DNA of 64,000 bases, taken from NCBI GenBank assembly GCA_965221485.1, contig OZ244893.1, positions 1,426,001-1,490,000 on the forward strand, written 5' to 3'. Within the stretch, counting starts at the first letter, position 1; each line of letters starts with the position of its first letter. The notes below the pieces were generated by a model that was not told the DNA's origin, ran no database searches, and saw only the letters and a list, made by a program, of their open reading frames with translations. The DNA comes from JAJEBT01 sp965221485. Lineage in GTDB: Bacteria; Pseudomonadota; Alphaproteobacteria; MPNO01; UBA830. Of the stretch, positions 34,936 through 44,149 are shown one piece after another. The translations under genes and the position numbers were made by a program.

Positions 34936-37262
34936 CTTCTTTCTGCCGCTGGCTGCGACGTCAGATCGTCGAGTGCCGCCAGAATCGCTTCCGGTGTCGC
35001 CGGAACATCAAGACGAAACGGCCTTCGGATCCCTGTAGTCCGGGCAACGGCATCGCGCACCGCGAGCCACACGGAAATCGCCAGCATCAGCGGCGGTTCC
35101 CCGATTGCCTTGGACAGGCCAATCGTCGGCACCCGGTTCGGCGCATCATCCAGGATATGAACCTTGAACCACGGTGGCACATCCCGGCTCCCCGGAATCT
35201 TGTAGGTCGACGGTCCGTGTGTTCTCAGATGTCCCCCCGCATCCCAGACCAGTTCTTCCGTCGTGACCCAGCCCATGCCCTGTACAAAGGCGCCCTCGAT
35301 CTGACCCAGGTCAATGGCGGGATTTAGGGATTTTCCACAGTCCTGAAGAATGTCGGCGGCGAGGACCCGCATTTCTCCCGTGAGCGTATCGATCACCACC
35401 TCGGAAATGCAGGCACCATAGGTGAAGTAATAAAACGGATGACCGGTCATGGCCTCGCCGTCCCAATGAATTTCCGGGGTCCGGTAGTAACCGGTCGCAG
35501 ACAGGGACACCCGTTGCCTCCACGCCTCCTGTGCGACTTCGGCAAATGACAGGCTTTCATTTCCGGCATAGACGCGGTTCTGACGAAACTCAACGGTCTC
35601 GGGAGGCACACCGAAGTGATCGGCTGCAACGCCCGACATTCGCGTTCTGATTTCCGAGGCGGCATTGTAGGCAGCCATGCCGTTCAGATCCGAACCAGCC
35701 GATGCCGCCGTCGCCGAGGTGTTGGGAACCTTGTCGGTACGTGTTGCAGATATTCCGATGTTGTCAACATCGATCTGGAATACCGAAGCCACGACCTGAG
35801 CGACCTTGATAAACAGCCCCTGACCCATCTCGGTGCCGCCATGATTGAGATGAACACTGCCGTCGGTATAGACATGGACCAACGCGCCGGCCTGGTTGAG
35901 CGCGGGAAGGTTGAAGGAAATGCCAAACTTTACAGGCATCAATGCAATGCCCTTCTTCAGCACAGTATGTGATGAATTGAATTCGCTGACAGCCTTCTTT
36001 CGGGCCGGATAGTCGACCTGTTCCTTCAGCCTTTCGACCATCTCGCGGATGATGTTGTCGGTGACGACCTGGCCATAGGGTGTCACGTTTCGATTGATGG
36101 TTCCGTACCAGTTGACGTCACGAACGTCGTCAATGTCCTTGCCCAGTTCAAGGGCAATGGCCTCAAGCACAGCTTCCATGACGAGCATGCCCTGAGGACC
36201 GCCGAAGCCCCGAAACGCGGTGTTGGATACCGTATTGGTCTTGCACGGCCAGCCGCGCAAGAGGGCGTTCGGAAGAAAATAGGTGTTGTCAACATGGCAG
36301 AGAGCGCGAGCCATTACACCGGAAGACAGGTCAGCGACGTTGCCGGCCCGTGCCGCGAGGTCGATCATCACCGCTTCCAGGCGGCCGTCACTATCGAAAC
36401 CGGCCTGATAACGAAACAGGAAGTCGTGACGCTTCCCGGTCGCCAGCATGTCATCATCCCGCCGCAGGCGCAGTTTGACGGGTCTGCCGGCAGCCGCAGC
36501 CAGCAGGGCTGCAAGAGCGGCGATCGATGTCGCCTGACTCTCCTTGCCGCCAAAGGCTCCACCCATTCTGCGGACTTCTACCGTCACCAGGTTCAGTGGA
36601 ATTCCGAGGACCTGGCTGACGCCATGCTGTACCTCCGTCGGGTGCTGGGTGGAGGACAAAACGCTCATCGTCTGTTCCTCGCCCGGAATTGCGAGTGCAA
36701 TCTGACCCTCAAGGTAGAAATGATCCTGGCCGCCACAGCGAAGTTCGCCGGAAACCCGGTGAGGCGCGGTGGCCATTGCGGCTTCCGGATTTCCACGGAG
36801 AATTCTGGACGGCGGGCATGCGAACAACTGCCTGTCCCAGGCGTCCTCGATAGTGAGAACAGGTTGCTGTTCTTCCCATTCGATGCGAACAAGGCCGAGC
36901 GCCGCCAAAGCCGTTTCATAGGTCTCGGCGGCAACAGCAACAACCGGTTGGCCGGCATACTCGGCAACGGCGTCAGCCAGCACAGGCTCATCGGTGAATA
37001 CCGGAGCGATGTCGTTCTTTCCCGGAATATCAGCGGCGGTCACGACCGCAAACACACCTTCGACCGATCTCGCCTCCCGGGTGTCGATAGACACAATGCG
37101 CGCGTGGGCGTGCGGACTTAACAGCAGCGCGGCCTGCAGGGTGTCGGGCGGCACCGGAACGTCATCAATGTAGGACGCCTGACCGGTGACATGCCTGACC
37201 GCGCTGTCATGCTGCATTCGAGCATGAACGGCGCCTGCCAGGTCTGCAGCACCCGTGTTCAT
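34932..37262 (-). CDS. xdhB: Xanthine dehydrogenase, molybdopterin-binding subunit
   Basis: The 776-residue large subunit oxidises hypoxanthine to xanthine to urate. Landmarks: HVTGQASYIDDVPVPPD at the start, GGAFGGKESQ (MPT contact), FRGFGGPQGMLVME (the Arg that orients the purine) and AIGEPPLMLA with the catalytic Glu near the end. Length is right for bacterial XdhB of the two-subunit type. The start overlaps the xdhA stop by ATGA. xdhC, which inserts the cofactor sulfur, is not encoded in the window. Confidence 0.96.
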   Translation of the reverse strand: MNTGAADLAGAVHARMQHDSAVRHVTGQASYIDDVPVPPDTLQAALLLSPHAHARIVSIDTREARSVEGVFAVVTAADIPGKNDIAPVFTDEPVLADAVAEYAGQPVVAVAAETYETALAALGLVRIEWEEQQPVLTIEDAWDRQLFACPPSRILRGNPEAAMATAPHRVSGELRCGGQDHFYLEGQIALAIPGEEQTMSVLSSTQHPTEVQHGVSQVLGIPLNLVTVEVRRMGGAFGGKESQATSIAALAALLAAAAGRPVKLRLRRDDDMLATGKRHDFLFRYQAGFDSDGRLEAVMIDLAARAGNVADLSSGVMARALCHVDNTYFLPNALLRGWPCKTNTVSNTAFRGFGGPQGMLVMEAVLEAIALELGKDIDDVRDVNWYGTINRNVTPYGQVVTDNIIREMVERLKEQVDYPARKKAVSEFNSSHTVLKKGIALMPVKFGISFNLPALNQAGALVHVYTDGSVHLNHGGTEMGQGLFIKVAQVVASVFQIDVDNIGISATRTDKVPNTSATAASAGSDLNGMAAYNAASEIRTRMSGVAADHFGVPPETVEFRQNRVYAGNESLSFAEVAQEAWRQRVSLSATGYYRTPEIHWDGEAMTGHPFYYFTYGACISEVVIDTLTGEMRVLAADILQDCGKSLNPAIDLGQIEGAFVQGMGWVTTEELVWDAGGHLRTHGPSTYKIPGSRDVPPWFKVHILDDAPNRVPTIGLSKAIGEPPLMLAISVWLAVRDAVARTTGIRRPFRLDVPATPEAILAALDDLTSQPAAERR

Positions 37263-38665
37263 AACGCTATGACTTCAAGTTCCTGCCCGGTTCCTTCAGA
37301 CTCGAGCCAGAAGCGAGTCAACAGATTGGCAGCCACCCGCGACCGGTATCGAGCCCCGGCACGATGGTCACTGATGGGTGTGAAATCGGACTCGAGAGCA
37401 CTGGCGGCCTCGCCCGCCAGCTCTTTCGACCAGACGGCTCCCGTCAGGCAGGCCTCCGCTGCCGGTGAACGCGCCGGAATGCCGGCCATGCCGCCATAAG
37501 CCACCCTGGCATTCCGGATCCGCTGGCCGTCAAGACGCAGGCAAAAGGCGCCGATGACTGCCGAAATATCCTGATCAAGGCGCTTCGATATCTTGTATGT
37601 CCTGAAAACGGTATCCGGGGCCGGTTTGGGCAATCGGATCGCAGTTATCACCTCGTCCGCCCGAAGATCGGTCTCGCGATACCCGAGAAAGAAGCGTTCG
37701 ATGGGGACTTCGCGTCGTTCCGAGGCGGAAGCGAGTTGAACGACGCCCTCGAGAACCAGGAAACTCGGCAGGGTATCGCCAATGGGCGATGCGGTTCCGA
37801 GATTTCCGCCCAGTGTTCCGAGGTTGCGGATCTGGCGAGAGCCAATGCGCCGAAGGAGTTTTCCCAGCGAAGGAAACAGTCGATCCAGAACCGGCAAGGC
37901 CTGTGTGTAGGTCACGGCGGCGCCGATCTCGATCCCGTCGTCGGTTTCGCGGATCTGGCAAAGCTCGGAAACATGTGCCGTGTGAATAACAACCTCCGGA
38001 CGTTCCCGTTCCTTGTTGATTCGCAGACCAAGGTCAGTTCCGCCGGCAAGCAGCATTGCATCGGGGCAGCAGGCACGAAGTTCAAGAAGTTCCGCAAGCG
38101 ATCCGGGTGAAAGGAACCGTGTGCCGTCCGATTCGTGCCGCCGGGATCGTGGCGGCACTGCAGGAACTTCGCGCGGCACGACTGTGCGACAGGCGGTTCG
38201 CGCTGCATCCACGATGGGACGATAACCTGTGCAGCGGCAAAGATTTCCGGCCAGCGCTTCGTGGATGATATCGTCATCCGGCTTTTCGCCGGACTGGGCC
38301 AGCGCAAACAGCGCACAGACAAACCCGGGCGTACAAAAGCCGCACTGTGTCCCGCCTCCCGACGCCATCGCGTCCTGGATCGGGGTCAGACCCGCCGGGT
38401 GAATCCCCGTCAGTCCTTCCACCGTCAGGATTTCGCAACCATCCGCTTGCCCGACCTGCATCAGGCATGCATTGACGGCCTCGTAGCGCGGTTGTCCGTC
38501 GCCGGCGACCACACGAACCACCGTACAGGCGCCGCAATCACCTTCTGCACAGCCTTCCTTCGTTCCTGTCAGATGCAGGGTGTCACGCAGATAATCAAGC
38601 AACGTAACTGATGGCGATCCGGTCACCTCATGGTCCGCGCCATTGAGCCGGATGCGAACGGTCAT
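37259..38665 (-). CDS. xdhA: Xanthine dehydrogenase, small subunit (2Fe-2S and FAD)
   Basis: The 468-residue subunit carries two 2Fe-2S clusters and FAD. Plant-type ferredoxin cysteines are Cys39, Cys44 and Cys47 (GCAEGDCGACTVV), and the second cluster is in QCGFCTPGFV and LCRCTGYRPI. The FAD_binding_5/CO_deh_flav_C region follows (AGGTDLGLRI, then IRNLGTLGGNLGTASPIGD, shown as GTLGGNLGTASPIGD). It passes electrons from the Mo centre of XdhB to NAD. ATGA overlaps on both sides (puuD and xdhB) show tight coupling. Confidence 0.96.
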   Translation of the reverse strand: MTVRIRLNGADHEVTGSPSVTLLDYLRDTLHLTGTKEGCAEGDCGACTVVRVVAGDGQPRYEAVNACLMQVGQADGCEILTVEGLTGIHPAGLTPIQDAMASGGGTQCGFCTPGFVCALFALAQSGEKPDDDIIHEALAGNLCRCTGYRPIVDAARTACRTVVPREVPAVPPRSRRHESDGTRFLSPGSLAELLELRACCPDAMLLAGGTDLGLRINKERERPEVVIHTAHVSELCQIRETDDGIEIGAAVTYTQALPVLDRLFPSLGKLLRRIGSRQIRNLGTLGGNLGTASPIGDTLPSFLVLEGVVQLASASERREVPIERFFLGYRETDLRADEVITAIRLPKPAPDTVFRTYKISKRLDQDISAVIGAFCLRLDGQRIRNARVAYGGMAGIPARSPAAEACLTGAVWSKELAGEAASALESDFTPISDHRAGARYRSRVAANLLTRFWLESEGTGQELEVIAL

Positions 38666-39870
38666 GGCTCGCCGTCGGGCATGCCCGCCCGGATCCAGAG
38701 ACCCAGCGCTGCTCTTTCCTCTGCCGTCATGCCCGTCTTGTTACCGAGAGGCATGGCCCTGGACAGGACCGACTGCTGGAGAACACGCGCGCCGTGCTTG
38801 CGGAGGTCTGCAACGGTCTCCAGCATCACGCCGCCAGGCGCCTTTTCAGTGTCCGCATCTGTCGGGCGGGCGGCATGACAGGTTGCACACCGGGTCTGCA
38901 TGATGGCCACAGCATCAGCCGCACTCGGTACCTCCGCTTCGGCGTCGATGGCGCTGTCGGGGTGCCAGCTCAGGAAAAGAATGAGAACCCCCATCAGGAC
39001 CACTGCAACGGGCCATTGCCAGCGCAGGGTCATGATGGGGCGCCCGCTATGCATCAGGTTGAAAAAGTGCCGGATGGACGCTCCTACCAGCAGCACCAGC
39101 ATCACGACCAGCCAGCTGTAATCGTTGTCAAACAGCATGGGGTAGTGCTGACTGACCATCATCAGGAGGACGGGCAGAGTGAGATAGTTGTTGTGCGTGG
39201 AGCGGTGCTTGCCCTGCTCACCCAGCCGCGGGTCCGGTTCCTCGCCGGCCAGCAGCGCCTTGACGACCTTTTTCTGGTTGGGAATGATAATGAAAAACAC
39301 GTTCCCGACCATGAAGGTCCCGACCATGGCACCGACATGAACAAAGGCCGCACGGCCGCTGAAGATATGGGTCAGGAAATAGGCTGAAAAGCAGATAAGA
39401 ACAAAAACTGCGGCCGACAGGAGCAACGGGTGGCTGTTGAAGGGAGAACGGCAAAGCAGATCATACAGCACCCAGCCTGCGCCCAGAAAACCGACGCTTA
39501 TGAGGATCGCCTCCCAGGGCTCGAGATCCAGGACCTCCTTGTCTATCAGGTAGCTCTCCGCACCCCAGTAATAGATGATCGCCAGCAGGGCGAAGCCCGA
39601 AATCCAGGTAAAATAGGCCTCATACTTGAACCAGTGCAGCTCTTCCGGCAGTTCTTCCGGCGCGACCACATACTTCCGCATGAGGTAGAAGCCGCCGCCA
39701 TGCACGTTCCAGGCTTCCCCGCCGACGCCCACCGGGAGTTTTGCGTGTTTTCGCAAGCTGAGATCGAGAAATATGAAATAGAAGGATGTTCCGATCCAGG
39801 CCACACCGGCAATGATGTGCAGCCAGCGAAATATGAGGCCAAGCCACTCAGCGTAAGCGATATCGAACAT
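38662..39870 (-). CDS. puuD: Urate hydroxylase PuuD (membrane urate oxidase with cytochrome c)
   Basis: The 402-residue integral membrane protein starts FDIAYAEWLGLIFRWLHIIA. It has about eight transmembrane helices (urate oxidase N-terminal DUF989 type) and a C-terminal periplasmic c-type cytochrome with CATCHA at 328-333 and a probable Met ligand in AMPLGN (about 373). PuuD converts urate to 5-hydroxyisourate and passes electrons to the respiratory chain rather than to oxygen. It replaces soluble uricase, absent here. It overlaps xdhA by ATGA and lies 17 bases after hiuH. Confidence 0.95.
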   Translation of the reverse strand: MFDIAYAEWLGLIFRWLHIIAGVAWIGTSFYFIFLDLSLRKHAKLPVGVGGEAWNVHGGGFYLMRKYVVAPEELPEELHWFKYEAYFTWISGFALLAIIYYWGAESYLIDKEVLDLEPWEAILISVGFLGAGWVLYDLLCRSPFNSHPLLLSAAVFVLICFSAYFLTHIFSGRAAFVHVGAMVGTFMVGNVFFIIIPNQKKVVKALLAGEEPDPRLGEQGKHRSTHNNYLTLPVLLMMVSQHYPMLFDNDYSWLVVMLVLLVGASIRHFFNLMHSGRPIMTLRWQWPVAVVLMGVLILFLSWHPDSAIDAEAEVPSAADAVAIMQTRCATCHAARPTDADTEKAPGGVMLETVADLRKHGARVLQQSVLSRAMPLGNKTGMTAEERAALGLWIRAGMPDGEP

Positions 39871-39887
39871 GCTGACGATCGACCGGT

Positions 39888-40232
39888 TCAGCTGCCGCGA
39901 TAGGTGGAATAGCCGAATGGCGAGACGAGCAAGGGAACGTGATAGTGCTGTTCGGGAGACTCGATCCGGAAACGGACAGGAACGGTTTCGTAGAATCCCT
40001 CTCCGGGTCCCCGGTTGCGGAAATACGCACCGACCGCGAAGCGGAGTTCGTACAGTCCTGCCAGCATTGTGTCGCCTTCCATCAGGGGCGTCGGCAACCG
40101 CCCATCGCTGTTGGTCGTCGCTTTTGCCACGACCCGATCCCCATCGCTCCGCAAACTGGCAAGTTCGACCTCTATTCCCGCTGCCGGTACACCGTTCGCG
40201 GTATCAAGTACGTGCGTTGTCAATCGTCCCAT
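39888..40232 (-). CDS. hiuH: 5-hydroxyisourate hydrolase
   Basis: The 114-residue transthyretin-like enzyme hydrolyses 5-hydroxyisourate to OHCU. It begins MGRLTTHVLDTANGVPA (active-site His7), has the central Arg-containing VELASLRSDG region, and ends with the diagnostic YRGS tetrapeptide that separates it from transthyretin. It is the first gene of the leftward purine operon. AAGAGAG precedes ATG, and a possible promoter lies at 40289-40318. Confidence 0.96.
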   Translation of the reverse strand: MGRLTTHVLDTANGVPAAGIEVELASLRSDGDRVVAKATTNSDGRLPTPLMEGDTMLAGLYELRFAVGAYFRNRGPGEGFYETVPVRFRIESPEQHYHVPLLVSPFGYSTYRGS

Positions 40233-40288
40233 AACGCTCTCTTGGCAACATCCTTCCGGCTCACCGGGCCGAGGACCTGTTGCGACCG

Positions 40289-40318
40289 TCTATATCAGCC
40301 CCTGCCTCTGATGGGCAA
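40289..40318 (-). promoter_or_regulatory. Possible promoter of the purine operon
   Basis: On the minus strand, TTGCCC (40318-40313), an 18-base spacer and TATAGA (40294-40289), about 57 bases before the hiuH start, in the 89-base gap after the CoA-transferase gene. A reasonable sigma-70 match; no regulator site recognised. Confidence 0.3.
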
Positions 40319-40321
40319 TGA

Positions 40322-41509
40322 TCAGATCGTGCCGTCCCTTCGCAACCTTGCGATTTCAGCGCGGTCATATCCCATTTCCCCAAGAATTTCATCTGTATCC
40401 TGACCGAATCCGGGAGGTGGGGCCTCGATCTCCGGGCCTCCATGCGCGAACTTGAAGGCAGCGAGAGGAACTGTGAAAGGCTTTGCGTCCCCGTCATAGC
40501 CCGGGAACTCCCGGGTCACGGCCCTCGACCTCAGCTGGGGGTCGGCCAGGGCTTCATCCAGACTGCGGACCCGGGCTGCGGGAATATGGGCTTCCTGGAG
40601 AACGGTCTCCCATTCCTCGGCCGTCCGGGTGAGAAAGATCGTCGAGAGCAGTGCGGCCTGTTCATCTCCGTTGGCAAACCGCGCCGGGTAGTCGGTCTCG
40701 GCAGCAATATCGGGTCGTTCCATCAACGTGAAGAGCCGGGCATGCTGGCGCCGGTTCATCGCTCCCAGCATCAGCAACCCGTCACGGGTGCGATAGCAGC
40801 GGCCGCCCGCCATCGGATAATCATTGCCAGCCGGAACCGGCGGACTGCCCGACCGGCTGTAGTTGGTGACATCGGCGCTCATCAGCATCAACGCGACATC
40901 GAACATGGCAAGATCGATATATTGCCCGCGCCCTGTGCGGGTTCGCTGGAACAGGGCCCCGGCGATGGCGAACGCCGCCATGGCACCGGTCGCGTAATCG
41001 ACCACCGGAGGGCCCACCTTGATCGGATTGACCTCTGCCGTTCCCGTGGACGCCATGAGGCCGGAGGTGGCCTGGATCTGGAAGTCGTAGCCGGTACGCT
41101 TCGCCTTGGGTCCTTCCTGGCCGTATGCACTCAGGGAGCAGTATACGAGACGTGGATTCAGCTCCTGGAGAGATTCGTAGCCGAGCCCCAGATCCCGGAA
41201 GGCTCCCGGCCGGTAATTTTCGAGGAGCACATCCGCATCGGTGATCATCTGTCGAAACAGCTTCTTTCCGTCTTCATTCCTGAGATTGAGGGTTATCGAG
41301 CGCTTGTTTGATGCCTGGGTCAGATAATAGGTACCCATTCCCTTTTGATTCAGGCTCTCGTCAGGTCCCTGTTCGCGGACCTGATCCATTTCTTGGGGGT
41401 TTTCGACCTTGATGACGTCAGCACCGAGAACAGCGAGCTGATAGGCCGCAAACGGTCCGGCAAGGACATGGGTGGCATCGATGACGCGCAGATTTTCGAA
41501 CGGTCGCAT
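40322..41509 (-). CDS. CaiB/BaiF family CoA transferase
   Basis: A family III CoA transferase of 395 residues from ATG 41509 (MRPFENLRVIDATHVLAGPF). The frame is open further upstream, but this is where homology begins. FAAYQLAVLGADVIKVENP, DVLLENYRPGAFRDLGL and SAYGQEGP are family motifs, and the catalytic Asp is expected in the block after KLFRQMITDADVLLEN. It moves CoA between carboxylic acids. No step of purine breakdown to allantoate needs this activity. It nevertheless lies between hiuH and puuE in the hiuH direction, so it may lead the operon or be an independent insertion. Confidence 0.88.
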   Translation of the reverse strand: MRPFENLRVIDATHVLAGPFAAYQLAVLGADVIKVENPQEMDQVREQGPDESLNQKGMGTYYLTQASNKRSITLNLRNEDGKKLFRQMITDADVLLENYRPGAFRDLGLGYESLQELNPRLVYCSLSAYGQEGPKAKRTGYDFQIQATSGLMASTGTAEVNPIKVGPPVVDYATGAMAAFAIAGALFQRTRTGRGQYIDLAMFDVALMLMSADVTNYSRSGSPPVPAGNDYPMAGGRCYRTRDGLLMLGAMNRRQHARLFTLMERPDIAAETDYPARFANGDEQAALLSTIFLTRTAEEWETVLQEAHIPAARVRSLDEALADPQLRSRAVTREFPGYDGDAKPFTVPLAAFKFAHGGPEIEAPPPGFGQDTDEILGEMGYDRAEIARLRRDGTI

Positions 41510-41760
41510 TGGGTCATTCTGAAGCAGCCCGTTGCGGCTATCAACCAATACGGGCGAGCAATTCGGGTAACCAATAGGGGAGCCGGTGTAAGGGATGCGG
41601 CCCTGCGGCTCGACAACGCGTTGCCTTATGAACCGGACAGCCATATGGTCGCTACGGGCGTCTTCAAGAGACGCCCCTGGTTTGCAAGCGGGACAGATGT
41701 GCTCCGCTGCAGACGGTCCTGAGCGAAAGGGCACAGAAGTCGAACCAGCGAGACCCGGCC

Positions 41761-42681
41761 ATGAATACAACTTATCCCCGTGATTTGATCGGTTACGGAC
41801 CCCGCCCGCCGGAAGTCATCTGGCCCGGAGGTGCGCGTGTCGCGGTGCAGTTTGTGATCAACTACGAAGAAGGAGGAGAGAATTCCATTCTCCATGGCGA
41901 TCCGGCGTCAGAAGCGTTCCTTTCCGACATTATCGGTGCGGACGCCCGGGTCGGTGTTCGCCACATGAGCATGGAATCCCTTTACGAGTATGGCAGCCGC
42001 GTCGGTGTCTGGCGTCTGTTGAGGCTGTTCGGGGAGTATGAGATTCCCGTCACCTTTTTTGCAATCGCCATGGCGCTGGAGCGCAATCCCGCGGTCGCGG
42101 AAGCCGCGCTCAAGGCCGGCCACGAAATTTGCAGCCACGGATGGCGTTGGATCGATTACCAGTTTGTCGCAGAAGATGTGGAACGCGAACACCTGCAGCG
42201 GGCCATCGAGATCCATACCCGCGTGTGCGGAGAGCGACCATTGGGGTGGTACACGGGACGCACCAGCCCGAATACACGGCGACTGGTCGCCGAGGAGGGT
42301 GGTTTTCTCTATGACGCGGATGACTATAATGACGACCTTCCCTATTGGACCATGGCAGCGCACCGGCCGCATCTGGTCGTCCCCTACACCCTGGACGCCA
42401 ACGACATGCGTTTCGCCACCAGTCAGGGCTTCAATTCGGGCGATCAGTTCTTTGCCTATCTCAAGGACGCGTTTGACACGCTCTACGAGGAAGGAACCGA
42501 CCGGCCGCGAATGATGTCAATCGGCCTGCACTGCCGTTTGATCGGACGGCCCGGACGGTTTGCCGCCCTCAAGCGTTTCGTAAACTATGCTCGCGAGCAT
42601 TACGATGTCTGGTTTTGCCGCCGGATAGATATTGCGCGGCACTGGCGGGAACACCACCCGTGGCAGGGCGAGCAGCGGTGA
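41761..42681 (+). CDS. puuE: Allantoinase PuuE (polysaccharide-deacetylase-like)
   Basis: The 306-residue protein belongs to the metal-independent PuuE class. YPRDLIGYGPRPPEVIWPGGARVAVQ, shown as YPRDLIGYGPRPPEVIWPGG, is the family start. INYEEGGENSILHGD and EICSHGWRWIDYQ follow the NodB-like fold, with SLHCRLIGRPGRF (here GLHCRLIGRPGRF) near the end. It hydrolyses allantoin to allantoate. The stop overlaps the uraD ATG (TGATG). It is transcribed divergently from the CoA transferase across a 251-base region that probably holds the regulatory sites for both arms of the locus. Confidence 0.95.
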   Translation: MNTTYPRDLIGYGPRPPEVIWPGGARVAVQFVINYEEGGENSILHGDPASEAFLSDIIGADARVGVRHMSMESLYEYGSRVGVWRLLRLFGEYEIPVTFFAIAMALERNPAVAEAALKAGHEICSHGWRWIDYQFVAEDVEREHLQRAIEIHTRVCGERPLGWYTGRTSPNTRRLVAEEGGFLYDADDYNDDLPYWTMAAHRPHLVVPYTLDANDMRFATSQGFNSGDQFFAYLKDAFDTLYEEGTDRPRMMSIGLHCRLIGRPGRFAALKRFVNYAREHYDVWFCRRIDIARHWREHHPWQGEQR

Positions 42682-43205
42682 TGTCGACTGCGCCCGATGA
42701 CTTTTCGCCTGGCGCCATGGACCGGGACACATTTCTCGAAACTTTTGGCGGTATCTATGAGAAGTCGCCCTGGATTGCCGAACAGGCCCGTGACCGGGTG
42801 GTCCGGCAAGAGCCGGCGTCCCCCGAGGGCCTTCACCGGATCCTGCGTGAGATCGTTGATGAAGCCGGCGAATCCCGGCAGCTCTCTCTTCTGTGCGCCC
42901 ATCCGGACCTTGCCGGACGCCTTGCCATACAAGGTGAGCTGACACCTGAGTCGACGTCGGAACAGGCGAGCGCAGGGCTCTCGCAATGTTCACCCGAGGA
43001 ATTCGCTGCCTTCCAGGATTTGAATACCCGCTATCGGAAAAAGTTCGGCTTTCCCTTCATCCTGGCGGTCCGGGGACGCACTCGCCGGGAAATCCTGGAA
43101 ATGTTCCGGCTGCGTATCGAACATGATCGCGAGACCGAATTGAACGAGGCCCTCGAACAGGTTCACGAAATCGCGAGGTTGCGCATCGAGGCCCTCTTCC
43201 CGTAA
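42681..43205 (+). CDS. uraD: OHCU decarboxylase
   Basis: The 174-residue all-helical enzyme decarboxylates 2-oxo-4-hydroxy-4-carboxy-5-ureidoimidazoline to S-allantoin. The catalytic His74 lies in LCAHPDLAGR. YEKSPWIAEQA near the N-terminus and LNTRYRKKFGFPFILAVRG near the C-terminus are the other conserved blocks (the latter given as YRKKFGFPFILAVRG). ATG 42681 shares its first base with the puuE stop codon, so the pair is coupled. A start further upstream would lie inside puuE. Confidence 0.95.
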   Translation: MSTAPDDFSPGAMDRDTFLETFGGIYEKSPWIAEQARDRVVRQEPASPEGLHRILREIVDEAGESRQLSLLCAHPDLAGRLAIQGELTPESTSEQASAGLSQCSPEEFAAFQDLNTRYRKKFGFPFILAVRGRTRREILEMFRLRIEHDRETELNEALEQVHEIARLRIEALFP

Positions 43206-43465
43206 CCAGGCAGGTATCGGCGCCATGCGCCAGGGAGGAGCCTTTGCCCGTAAGGTCCCCGGTTGACGTGCGCGCAGAACGGCCCTCACCACCTGACTGA
43301 ACGTTCGGGGAAGCGGAATTCCGTATTCCGGATACAAGCACATTGGACAGCGTTGTTCCCGGCACCAGCCTTCGATAGTGTACGACCTTGGGAGAGCGCA
43401 AAAAAAAGCAACGGGCTGGACGGGCAGAGGCTGGCCCAGGATTCCTTGATGAAAGGAGAACAGGA

Positions 43466-43837
43466 ATGGTGCGTGAAGAACTCACAGGGACTTGGAGCCT
43501 TGCAGATTATCGACTGACGGCCGCAGACGGTACGGTGTCAAATCCGTGGTCGGATGCAAGAGGCTACATCTTCTACGCGAGCGATGGTCACATGTCCTGC
43601 TCGGTGGAAAGGCCGGACGGCGAAGGAGGCATCGATCACCTGACCTATTGCGGTCTCCTGGAGTGCCTCGACGGCGAGAACATCCATACGATCGAGATGA
43701 GTTCCAGACCCGATCTTCGTGGCACCAGGCAACGCCGCAAGGTCACGCTTGACGGTGACACCATGACGCTGACCGCAGAGCCAAGCATCGCTTTCGGGCC
43801 GGGTTCGAAGGCGGACATCGTCTGGAAACGGACGTAG
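43466..43837 (+). CDS. Lipocalin-like domain protein
   Basis: The 123-residue protein starts MVREELTGTWSLADYRL, the beginning of the lipocalin-like (Lipocalin_5) domain, with GYIFYASDGHMSCSV and a later beta-strand run RRKVTLDGDTMTLTAEPS. It is a single beta-barrel without a signal peptide. Its role is unknown; family members bind small hydrophobic ligands. AAAGGAGAACAGGA gives a strong ribosome-binding site before ATG 43466, so the longer open frame upstream is not used. It is separated from uraD by 260 bases with no evident gene. Confidence 0.82.
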   Translation: MVREELTGTWSLADYRLTAADGTVSNPWSDARGYIFYASDGHMSCSVERPDGEGGIDHLTYCGLLECLDGENIHTIEMSSRPDLRGTRQRRKVTLDGDTMTLTAEPSIAFGPGSKADIVWKRT

Positions 43838-44149
43838 CCAAGACAGCCCCGCGAACGAACTTCTGGTGCGGAGGAGACTCACCGTCAGCCGGCTATGTCG
43901 TTGATCCGCCTGTCCTCGCGCACCGAAGCTGCCCGGCACGCGATTCGCAAGGAGGCCACGGCAACGGCGGTCGTAACGGGCGTGGTCGTCTCGTGGGCGA
44001 CCCGCTCACGCCGGCTCCTGACCGTCGTCCCTGCCATGGCGAAGACTGCCTTGTTGTCGGTTGCTTTCCGACAGGCAGGATCAGCGGCCGGGCTGGGATC
44101 AGTTCTGGCCGCCGGCCGAAACGGCCGGGAGAAATCTCCCCGCAACCTC
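43838..44149. other. Intergenic, convergent gap
   Basis: About 310 bases between the lipocalin-like gene and the end of the nuo-rnj transcript. Overlapping open frames on both strands are Arg/Ala-rich by-products of GC-rich DNA without starts or homology. In many relatives proS follows DUF1467; it is absent here. Confidence 0.5.

Noticed and set aside
43885..44145. 86-codon minus-strand frame after DUF1467
   Set aside because: Ala/Arg/Thr-rich with no motif; a competing open frame exists on the opposite strand over the same bases.
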